Below are positions 30,021 through 39,280 of a stretch of 64,000 nt of DNA, piece by piece; position 1 is the stretch's first letter, and the number at the start of each line of letters is the position of its first letter. The stretch comes from Acanthochlamys bracteata. Lineage: Eukaryota > Streptophyta > Magnoliopsida > Pandanales > Velloziaceae. A model generated the notes under the pieces. That model saw nothing but the letters and a program-made list of their open reading frames with translations. It was not told the origin of the DNA and did not search any database. Where the stretch lies: NCBI GenBank assembly GCA_019914995.1, contig CM034137.1, positions 1,922,001 through 1,986,000 on the forward strand. Direction: 5' to 3'. Both the position numbers and the translations under genes were made by a program.

Positions 30021-30504
30021 AGATAAAAAAAATATTTTTATAACAAAATAGGCATGGAAGCCGCCCTATGTTTGTTAACTCAACAACCGGCATGCCATGA
30101 TCATGAACTGGCCGACCTTGAAGTTGAACGAACATGTAATAGCTGCAGTAATTAAGATTTGTCTTTCATGTTTGTCAAGTGTTTACACCATACAATGCCA
30201 TGCACGAACGGAATTGTATGATACACGTGTTTAATTAATCTCATAGTATTTTTAATTTAGATCACTACTTATATCGAGTTCATATCCTCACTTATCAAGC
30301 TAACTTGTAAAATTGAGTTCCATCTAAATCTTATCAAGCTAACTTGTATAAAAGTTAACCATATTGACTAGATTGCATCCCACCTTACATTGCTACGTAT
30401 TGAAAAGTGTTGAAATAATTTTATTATATAATTATAGAATTTGCATATTTTTTAATTAAAATATTGTTTAAAATATTCAATTAACAGGAATAGCAAAATC
30501 AGTC
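26773..30504. other. AT-rich intergenic spacer between the two peptide genes
   Basis: The first ~150 bases are the 3' UTR of the 26470 gene, including an ATT/ATTATT repeat near 26825-26860. The rest is AT-rich with no coding frame of substance. If the CACTA end at 30879 has a partner, the best candidate is CAATACAAGAAAA at 27843. Simple repeats lie at 29901-29936 (AT) and 29985-30020 (AAT/ATT). Confidence 0.55.
29901..29936. repeat. AT dinucleotide microsatellite
   Basis: A perfect or near-perfect (AT)n tract of about 18 units. A separate (AAT)n/(ATT)n tract follows at about 29985-30020 and forms a potential hairpin (TAATAATAAT then ATTATTATTATT). Confidence 0.9.
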
Positions 30505-30879
30505 GTTAAAATACGTCAACGGTAACTAAGTCTACCAGTCGCTACTACTATACAGTAGCGACTGTAGAATAGCTAATAAAGTATTGCGATTGCTGGATGC
30601 TAGTCGCTAGAAATAAGCTACTAGCGACTGGGTCAACTTTAGTCATTACACATATACAATCGCTATTTTCATAATCTTTAGCGACTGACATGGACGTAAT
30701 CACTAGTAGAGACTTATTGATATATGTAGCTACTGTACTAACCAGTAACGGTCGATAATTTTATTTATTCGTCATTAGTACTGGCGACTAGTTTTTAAGG
30801 ACTTGTATAGCGACCAACTTTTTTTAGGCAAGTAATGGTTACGACTGGTTTTTTCTTCAGTTAGCTTTTTCTTGTAGTG
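30505..30879. mobile_element. Terminus of a CACTA-type (En/Spm) transposon with subterminal repeats
   Basis: The segment ends CTTTTTCTTGTAGTG, the inverse of CACTACAAGAAAAAG, which is the diagnostic end of CACTA elements. Within the preceding 350 bases the octamer AGTCGCTA or its inverse (TAGCGACT) recurs at least seven times with small changes (near 30537, 30552, 30599, 30622, 30679, 30780 and 30807). Such arrays are the transposase-binding subterminal repeats of this superfamily. No transposase is visible, so the element is non-autonomous or decayed. The other end is uncertain (see findings). Confidence 0.8.
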
Positions 30880-31256
30880 TACCCAGGTCTCTATCTAATA
30901 TCTCGCTCGTTTAAGTATGAAACATGTACTTGGTTATTACAAAAAGAAGGGGTGTAATACGCAAAAAGGGAGTTGAACTTAAGAATTTTGAAGTTTCAGG
31001 AATTAATGTGTTGTATTTTACTGATAAATGTACGAGCTTTATATTTGTACGATGTGCAGAAAAAAAATCTCTGCGTGAATTTTTTCTTCCACGCATATTC
31101 ATGCGATAATAATTTATCAATTTCTCTATTATAATCAACAGTATACAATTCCAGAAATTTACATACATTACAATAAAATGAAATTTACAGAATAAATTAA
31201 GCTTCTGAAGCGCAAGGAATTAGTTAATAACAATTAACTGTCAATTGATATATCTA

Positions 31257-31577
31257 TCAATGGTGAAGGAATAAGTTTGGCACAAGATGGCCTTTGTTGC
31301 TAGGACCAGAAGGAGGAATCTTTCCTCTCGCGAGCACTTGAAACTGAAACAATTCCTTCTTCTTCTTCTTCATTATCTGATCATCACGATCAACAACGTG
31401 CTCAACATCTACAGCAGCAGTAGCGGCGGCCGAGTTTCCCTTGATCTCCATTGATTGGGCAGTCACCGGCATCGGCCGAGCTGATGAAGCTCCGGTGATG
31501 CAGAGACTTAGTACAAGAAGAACAAGTAGAACGAAAGATTTGAAATGAAGTGGAGAATTTAAGGAGGAGGAGGCCAT
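31257..31577 (-). CDS. Small secreted peptide precursor with IPPSGPSNKGH motif (IDA-like/PIP-like)
   Basis: An intronless frame of 106 residues on the minus strand. The signal peptide occupies about residues 1-33, with a strong hydrophobic core (SFVLLVLLVLSLCITGASSA). A variable region follows with a basic stretch (MKKKKKELF), then VLARGKIPPSGPSNKGH at about 81-97 and a nine-residue tail LVPNLFLHH. PPSGPS followed by KGH combines features of IDA/IDL peptides (PIPPSxPSKRHN, abscission signals sensed by HAESA receptors) and PIP peptides (SGPSxxGxGH, immune signals sensed by RLK7). The peptide would be cut from the precursor and act in the apoplast. Which receptor class applies cannot be told from sequence alone. 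Confidence 0.8.
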   Translation of the reverse strand: MASSSLNSPLHFKSFVLLVLLVLSLCITGASSARPMPVTAQSMEIKGNSAAATAAVDVEHVVDRDDQIMKKKKKELFQFQVLARGKIPPSGPSNKGHLVPNLFLHH

Positions 31578-31688
31578 GACGAATGATTGATAGATCGATC
31601 ACAAAGGTTCTTGGTTAATTAATTAAGATTTGAAAGAAAAGTAAAGCAAGTAGCTATCAATTAGAGTAGAGACTATGGTTTCAAAAGA

Positions 31689-31695
31689 TATATAA
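31689..31695 (-). promoter_or_regulatory. Probable TATA box of the IDA/PIP-like gene
   Basis: TATATA(A) context (GTTATATATC on the minus strand) about 112 bases before the ATG at 31577. Spacing is acceptable for a plant TATA box. Confidence 0.45.
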
Positions 31696-31699
31696 CATT

Positions 31700-32665
31700 T
31701 TTTCTGAGTCATTTGAGTTAGGTTTGGACTAGGAGATCTTACATATATTACAAAATTATTCTTTTTAACTTTTCTTCTTCTGTGTTAGAAGACTTTTTTG
31801 TTCTTGGAAGTTAAGAAGGAAAGGAAAAAGAAAATAAAGTTCTTCTTTGATTTGTTAGAAATCAATGAAGTAGTATTTTTCCGCAAGCAACAAACTCCAC
31901 TACCGACTCTTTTCTTTCTCATTAAATTAAAATTATATGCTTCATGCATGCACGCATTCTTCCGAAGAAAAACATTCAAGATGGAGCAAAGCATGCACGT
32001 TGCTCTGTTCCTCTAAAGCTTAGCAAAAATATTTTAATTAATATGCAAGCAATGTTCTGTAATTTCTGGTAGTATCTGTAAATGCTGATCAGTTCTGTAA
32101 ATTTTAGAAAATTTTTAAAGAATTTCATTATAATTTTAAAAAGATTTATATGTATAATTATTTTATAATGTCTAATTTATTTAAATTAAAAAAAGTTTAA
32201 ACACTGTATATTGTTTTTAGCTTAAAAAGTCAAAAAAAGCAGCTAAAAAAATCCCAAACATATCCCACATGTCTTCATAATTTCCATTCGACAAAAGTTT
32301 CCCCTCCCATGGAAGTGATTCTTTGTTTGAGCTTAATTTGATTCAACGAAAAATCATATATACCTGATAATCTAATATTTGATAAATTAGGTTCATAAAA
32401 TCAAACATTTCAAATAATAAATTTTATAATATAGCTGTTCTAAATATATTCTATAACTGATTGTAGTAAGAATTCATTCTTTTCAATACAACCAACAGTT
32501 GTTTTTGTTATTAATTCCAATTTAAGAAGAAAATAAAATAATAAAAGAAAAGATAACTCTATCTTGGAAATTAAATATATTAAACTTCCAAATGAAGCCA
32601 TTCATTCTATAGCTCTGTGATTCAAAGAAGTATATGGTATCTCTTTCTAAAGAAAATAAAATAAA
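31700..32665. other. Upstream region of the IDA/PIP-like gene, otherwise AT-rich spacer
   Basis: Overlapping open frames on both strands at 31785-32016 are low-complexity Lys/Phe-rich and look like chance. Beyond the gene's presumed promoter I see nothing else in this stretch. Confidence 0.5.
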
Positions 32666-33359
32666 GGGCATGTTTGGATAAGCTTAAAATTTAGAACTTT
32701 CATTCGAAAGCGGCTGTTTATATATTTTTGCGGAAAAAAGCGGCTGGTGCTTTTCTACTGAAAAAGCTATTTTTTATTAAATTCTATTTGAATAAATTTT
32801 ACTGTTTAAAACTTTTTCGTAAAAAAAAATTGAAAATATATTTGGCTAAGCTTGTACTTATAAAAGAATAAAATATACAATGACTAAAATATTCTTAAGT
32901 ATATAATATACGATATATTATTAAATTTATAAATTTATATTATTTAATCTTTTAAAATAATTTTGTAACTTATTTTTAAAATATTTTTATTTAATATTTT
33001 TTATAATAATATTTATAAATTTATTAATAAATATATTAGTATTATTTTATTGACGCATATCTAATACTTTTTAACAAATTAAAGAATACATTACCAATAA
33101 AGAGAAAATGCATCTAACATTAATACAACACCAACCTTGCAAGTGCATTACCAACGCAAAATATATGCACGTTTCAAAATTAACACAACAATAAGTTAAA
33201 TATTACATTACCAACATATACATATGCACTTTATACGATGATTACAACAATGGACCTATCGGAAAGCCTAAAATCAGGAGTCGTCCTTGGAAACAGAAAG
33301 AAGCAAGCATCAGTTTATCCATTACAAGCTTCATTTTTCAAATTGCTCCAGATGTTGAG

Positions 33360-34676
33360 CTAATCAGAATCTGAATCATGCCTCCTGCTTTTCTTAGCAG
33401 ATTTAACAGGCTTCCTTTTGGTGAGTTCCTTCCCAGAATCTCATTCTAACTGCCATTGAAGAATAATAGCAAGAAATAACGAATAACAATAAGATCAACA
33501 AAAATCTCATTCTACAGTTTAAAATGACTATCTCAGTAACTTGACATACAAGGTTTAATCTAATTGAAGAATAACAATAAGGTGTGGAGAACAAGAGCAA
33601 TCAAATTGAAAGGATCTCATTCTACACGCTAAAACAACTGCCTCAGCAATTAAAGATTTTAGATTTAACTTTAACTGAAATTCAAGAATACCAACCGAGT
33701 GAGAATCAACTACCAAACCACATCAATCTCATTCCACAAACTAGAAAAACTACCTCAGTACTAACATACTATGCGTTTAACTGAAATTCAAAGTATGACA
33801 ATAAGGCAACAACAACAAGCAGTAAACAAACCAACAGAAATCTAATTCAATAAGATAAACCAGCTACCTCAGCAATTTAACATACTAAGTTTCAACTTTA
33901 TCTAAATTCAAACAATATTAACCAGGTAATAGTAATTCAAACAATATTAACTACCTCAGCAATTTAACATACTAAATTTAACTTCAACTAAGATCAAAGA
34001 ATAGCAATCAGGTAATAGAAGAACATCAGTCTTACTCTCAAACCAACCAACCACAAAAAAAAATCTCTAATTCTACAAGCTTGGCACTTTAAGAACTACA
34101 AGTTTAACTCAACTTAAATCTAACAAATACCAATCAGGTACTAACAATGTCATCAACCTCACTCTTAATACCCTAACAACAGCTGAAGCAACAAGAATCT
34201 CTTCATCCTCATCTACAAGCTAAACCAACTACCTTAGCAGTTCAACATACTAGAAGTTTTAACTTAAAATAAAATCGAAGAATAACATTAGTACTAACAA
34301 CACCATAACGTTTCAATCTCAATACCTAACAACAGTAGAAGTGACAACAATCCCTCCCTCCTCAGTCTGCTCAGTGGCTTCAAGTTCTTTCCTTTTCTCT
34401 CCAACCATCTCCTCAATCTCAACATCTGTATACCCCTAATCAGCTAAGGTTTCCCTGAGCACCAAAAGCTTCACCTCAATCTGTCTCCTCCGGTTATGAT
34501 CTAGAATCTCCTTATCAGGTTTTCTAACCGAATCAGAGATCGATAGCTTCGAATTAACATCAGCGATTGAAGAAGAAGGGTTTGATGACTGTTTTGGTTT
34601 GAGAAAAAATTTGTTTGTTTGAATGTAATCGTTTGTGCCGGAACCGCGCGGCATTTGTAGCGATTCCATTGTACAT
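33360..34676 (-). pseudogene. Decayed copy of a cwf21-domain splicing-factor gene (CWC21/SRRM2 family)
   Basis: Read on the minus strand, translation begins MYNGI at 34676. It continues after a short deletion and frameshift as [19 protein letters not shown], matching the conserved start of CWC21-type proteins (MYNGIGLxTPRGSGT). Next comes a cwf21 domain, [20 protein letters not shown] then RETLAD, where a TAG at about 34438 replaces an expected Gln. The frame resumes as GYTDVEIEEMVGEKRKELEA. At the far end a block reads KRKPVKSAKKSRRHDSDSD with a stop at 33360, like the basic tail of this family. Between lie repeat-like non-coding sequences. CWC21/SRRM2 proteins act in the spliceosome. This copy cannot encode one. 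Confidence 0.75.
33460..34330. repeat. Degenerate tandem repeats of about 110-160 bp
   Basis: A phrase like CTACCTCAGCAATTTAACAT followed by ACTAA-GTTTAACTT, then CAAT-AGGTAATAA and ATCTCATTCTACAAGCT recurs near 33525, 33637, 33750, 33863, 33950 and 34230 with substitutions and indels. The array sits between the recognisable coding parts of the cwf21 pseudogene and looks like an expanded intron unit. Confidence 0.65.
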
Positions 34677-34845
34677 CGCGGGAGATTATAATTGATTGGC
34701 AGATAAATTCTTTCCTACATGATCGTATTTTCTCCCATAGATTTCCTTCTTTTCAGTTCCACTTCCGCTTCGGCCTAGCTGTCGCCGTAACTGGGAGATC
34801 CCGACGCGCCGGCGAGCAAGATTTTACAAAATTGATGGCAGTAGA

Positions 34846-34980
34846 ATGAACGGCGGTTGGAGAAGGATGCCAGAAGAAGAAACTGGCACAACCGACGCCG
34901 AGGACGGAGAGGTTGATCACGGTCGGGGTGAAGACAATCGCGAGAGCGGAGCGAACGGGTGTGAGGAGAAGAAGAAATGA
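34846..34980 (+). other. GC-rich segment with a 44-residue open frame
   Basis: A GC-rich block (about 34755-34980), unlike the surrounding AT-rich DNA, contains a plus-strand frame starting MNGGWRRMPEEETGTT and ending NGCEEKKK. It lies upstream of the cwf21 pseudogene on the other strand. It may be the captured 5' flank of the parent locus, or a fragment of a second captured gene. No family recognised. Confidence 0.3.
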
Positions 34981-35245
34981 AAAGAAAAATGAAAAATTGA
35001 GTCCGGTTGAAAATATAAATAACTTTGTAATTTTGCTAACTTACCATGGACAAAATAGACATTATGTATACCCAGCGAAAAAGGCTCCCGTGGTGCTTAT
35101 GGAGAAAGCATCAATTAGATGCTTTTATTTTTGGGAGAAAGAAGCTGCTTATTTTTAGTAAAAGCAGCCGCATCCAAACATGTTTTTTACTGTTAAGTGC
35201 TTATTTTCTGCTAAAAGCAGCAAATAAGCTGCGCCAAACATGCCC

Positions 35246-36205
35246 AAAAAACGTACGTTTTGTAATCCAAAATTTTGTATGGTTTCTGAAGGAGGGATCA
35301 AAAGTGTTAAAAGCTGTATTGACTTTTTTCTGGTCGGTAAAAGTGAGAGTAAGTTTGGGAGTTTTTTTAAATAAAAAATATTTTTATATTTTTTAAAAAA
35401 TAAGTTTTATTTTTTTATTTCAAAAGAAATAAAAATGTATAATAAAAAAATTTTACTATATAAATTATTTTTATAATTTTTAAATAAAATTTTTAAATAC
35501 TTATCAAATATATATTAAAAAACGTAAAATAAAAATTAAAAAATTAATTTTCTGATAAGCTAAGACGACTAAAAAAAATAGAGATAAATAAATTTTAGTG
35601 ATAATTAAAATATATAAAATAAATATAAAGTAAAAATTTAATAAAACTCAAATTGATGTGAAAGTAAATTCAAAGTTGCGACTAAATTTTATAAAATTAT
35701 CAGAAATGTTGAAACAGCTCTTAGTCGATAACCATCATATTAATCCATAAATTCAAATCAGAACAAACCAATTCTTTCAATGTCACTGTGATTCCATATC
35801 GTCAGCCCAAAGATATGTAAGTATTCATATATTAATCAATGTATAGTTTACAAGTTTATCAAAGTTGCGCTGTTTCAAAGTTAAGAAATTTAGCAAATTA
35901 TCATGCATTTAAATGTTATATCTCGTTTTGGCAGTGCTTATTAGTGATTACCACTATCTTATCTCAATTGTTTATTTTCTAATAAATTTTAATATAATAT
36001 CTTAATTTTTTAAGATTTAAAAATATCAATAAATTATAAATCATATGTGTGTGTATATATATTACCGTTCTTAAGTGAAAAAAACAAACTTACTCTTCAA
36101 AAAATGTTAATATAAATTTTATAGAAAATAGTCTATTTTAAGTACTAAAAGTTCTTTTTGTCATGATTCTCTTTACAATCCGGAAGAATAGCACACCAAT
36201 TATAA
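35246..36205. other. AT-rich spacer
   Basis: An AT-rich block near 35345-35560 opens with AAGTTTGGGAG, in the style of the small AT-rich elements elsewhere. I see no gene. Confidence 0.5.
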
Positions 36206-36213
36206 GTCTGACA

Positions 36214-37058
36214 TAGGGATGACAATATATGATCCGATCAAAAAATATAATCTGAAATTGATTCATTTAATTAGAATTAAAAAATTTGACCCGTATAAAT
36301 ATATAGATTGGGTTAGAATTGATCGAATTTGATCCGATTATTAAATGGATCGATCTGGATTAATCTAAAATTGACCTACCAACCCAAATTGTCATCTCAT
36401 AAAAAAATAACATTTGATTTTCTTTTCCGTTTATTAACATATTAGCATAAAAATAATCAATAATGATAATTTATAAATTATTAAATTATATAATATTTAT
36501 AATTAATTGTTATTTTTATATTTTAGTAAAATAATATAAGATGAGAATTATAATATTATCGAAATTATTATTATGTATATGTTTCTATAATAACAAATTT
36601 AGATTTTGTATACAAATTTTTATCAAAATTTGGTTAAATAGCTATGTTTAGCAAAATTTTTATCAAAATTATTAGTATGTATTTATAATTTTTAAATTTT
36701 AGCTGTCATCACATATTTTCAAAAAATAAAAATAATTTTTTAAAGATATTTTAAAGACCGATGAAGATACTAAATAAAATACATTTTGACAAGTATTCAC
36801 TATATCTCGTCAGTAAAAATATCGTGCACTTTTATTACAATTGATATTATAAATTCGCTGAAGTTTAAAATATAAAATTAATAATTTTAATTATTAAATA
36901 GATCGATCCGAATTTGACCCGATTATTAATAGGTTGGGTTAGAGTTGACAATTTTGATACGTATAAATTCATGAATTAGATTAGAGTTGAATAAATTCGA
37001 TCCGATTATTAAATAAATCGATCCAAAATCGATTCATCAATTCAAATTGTCATTCCTA
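36214..37058. mobile_element. hAT-like MITE with 8 bp target-site duplication
   Basis: An 845 bp element starts TAGGGATGACAAT and ends ATTGTCATTCCTA, an inverted repeat matching at 12 of 13 positions. It is flanked by GTCTGACA (36206-36213) and ATCTGACA (37059-37066), an 8 bp duplication with one mismatch, the hAT signature. The interior has repeated phrases such as GATCCGATTATTAAAT and GGTTGGGTTAGA at both ends in inverted or direct orientation, and no transposase. Confidence 0.8.
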
Positions 37059-37066
37059 ATCTGACA

Positions 37067-39280
37067 ATATGAATCATAAATAGCTCCTATAAGGCCCATT
37101 AAAGATTTCTACGCGAAGTTAGCTCAGTAAGAAGGGGCCTAATGTTCAATTTTGGTCTTAGTGTTGGGCCAAAATTAGCTATCAAGTCCATCTAATCTGA
37201 ACCACCAATCAGTATCACACTTTTTAATAACCCACACTATATGCGAGTCAACTTTATCTACGTCAAACACACGCCTGCATCCATCCCAAGATTCCTTCAA
37301 CCAAAGGATACCATAGTTTGCATATCGAAACGTATCGTTCGGTTGACCCAAAAATTATCGATCTAGAAGCCAAATTGATTTGGATTTATAAATTAATTCA
37401 ATATTATGTCGACCTGTCTGATCTGAACCGACCCGTCCAAGTCACTTAAAAAACTACCGAATTGTTCATACAGATCAACTTGTTATGAATTGAAAACATA
37501 ACTTCATTTTTTTATCTCACTTGTTGACCTATTTGATCATTTCGTGTTTGCTCTCCTCTCGGTCTAGTTGAACTCTTATGATAGACGGAGAAGATCAACT
37601 AATCGAGTTGGCAGAAAAGCTAGGTGATCAGCAATTCAGAAGGGAGCAGCTCTCTGTTGATATGTTCATCGTCTCCAACTCTCCTGGAGACTGGCGCTGC
37701 TCTTTACTCTTCGTCTTCGTCTCTCCTACTGTTGTAATTCTCTACACAGACGATTGGCTCCGCCGCTGAGATTCTCTCTTACTCTGCCGCCTCGATGAGT
37801 GATTGTTGTTGTATTACTCCGCCGCCTCGATTAACTGGATTGTTGATCGTCACGAACGCATCCGCTGCTACTATCACTCAACTAATTTTCAACATCGCCT
37901 GATTGTTGTGCCATTCTATTCTCAGTTCTCAGTTTTGTGACAAGTTAGAAAATTTCTTTGTTTGGATAATTCAGTCACTTAATACATGAATCTTTAAGTT
38001 CTCTAATGTTGGAGTGCTTGGATGAGAGAATGCTGGATGCATGTTGTCTGGTGTTGGATGCCTGAATGTTGGATGCATATGTTAGGGACTATTGGATGCA
38101 AAGAGCCACTGCCTATTGGATGTTTGGATGCATGAATGCAAAGGACTGTTTATGTCCTAAATGTGATAAGTACTTACAATGCTTGAATTCTAGAACTTGA
38201 AGTGCTAGATTAGTGTTGGACCCGTGCATTTATTACAATTGTTGCATTTGTGCTGTCATGTTCAATGTATTTGAATTTTGAATTCTGAAGTTATATTGAA
38301 CATTTTTGTGTTGCTATGTTATATGTATTATGAATTTTGAAGTTATTATTTGTTACTTAGTTTTTCTATTTTTTTAGTTTATGATCTTAGCAAAATCTAG
38401 CTCAACATTGTTATTATATGAAAAGATAGAACAATCAATAAGATATGAATGTTAACAGATCTAACAGTTGATCCGACAGATCAAATAGTTGACCCAATTG
38501 AGTTTAAAATCTATTGATTCGGATTGCAATTCAGATCGATTCGAATTTAATAACTATAAAAAATACTACCTTAATAACATGACAAATATACCCTCGCCGT
38601 ATTCTCTCGTTCATGCTACATTCTTAAGGGTGTAGTTGGTCCCAATATTTACATGCGGAACCTACTCGCCTCGTCGCAGATAACATTATACAATAATACA
38701 TGTTATTCACATGCAACCAGACTCGCCCTTTTTGCAACAACAATCAAACCACGTGGATTGAGCTCTTTAACTCCTGCTAAATCGGAACCGTTCATTAACT
38801 GGCACCACTTATCTGCGTCCGAACGTTTACATGACAGAAAATCAAGCGACTAACATGTGAGTCTAAGCTTGCGTCTGTGTACTCATTTTGTGCTTATGAA
38901 ATAATATTTTTTAAAATAAAATATATAATAAAAAAATTTTATTATATAAATTTTTTTTATATTTTTTAAAATTTTAAATTTATAAATATCTAAAATATAT
39001 ATATTAAAAAACATAAAATTAAAAATTAAAAAACACCGTTAAAAAAAATGAAATTCCAAACAGGCTTTTATCCCTTCCTTTCTTTTTCCGTTCGTAATTT
39101 CTCCCGCTCTTTACTTTCTCTCTTCTTGCAATAAAATATTTTAAATTCATGAACGAGAAATAACAGAATTTCTTTTTTGTGCCAATTGGTGTTGGTTAAT
39201 TGATTCTGCAATCGACAATTGATTCCGAAATCTAAAAATTCTTTGCAGAATACGTTCGTTTTAAAATCTGAAGGAACGAG
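37067..39280. other. Intergenic region with minor repeats
   Basis: Around 38010-38150 the word TTGGATGC(A) recurs many times (GCTGGATGCATG, TGTTGGATGC, TATTGGATGC), a short degenerate tandem pattern. Phrases such as GACCTGTCTGATCTGAACCG (37410s) and GATCCGACAGATC (38470s) suggest a decayed repeat element. Short open frames at 37578-37769 and 38653-38853 have no family support. The last 200 bases should be the promoter of the trehalose-phosphate synthase relic. Confidence 0.45.

Larger units (their letters stand above)
32666..35245. mobile_element. 2.6 kb TIR element that carries a captured gene copy
   Basis: Starts GGGCATGTTTGGATAAGCTT and ends AAGCTGCGCCAAACATGCCC. The outer 12 bases (GGGCATGTTTGG) are a perfect inverted repeat, with an imperfect continuation (AGCTTA). 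Both ends carry GCGGCTG/AGCAGCTT-like subterminal motifs, for example AAAGCGGCTGTTTATATA on the left and CATGTTTGGATGCGGCTGC on the inverse of the right end. Flanks share only AAA, so the target duplication and superfamily are unclear (PIF- or hAT-like). The interior is not transposase: it holds a decayed cwf21-domain gene, degenerate tandem repeats and a GC-rich segment, as in Pack-type elements. Confidence 0.7.

Noticed and set aside
31785..32016. Overlapping 69- and 72-residue frames on opposite strands
   Set aside because: Low-complexity Lys/Phe-rich text on both strands, expected by chance in A/T-rich DNA.
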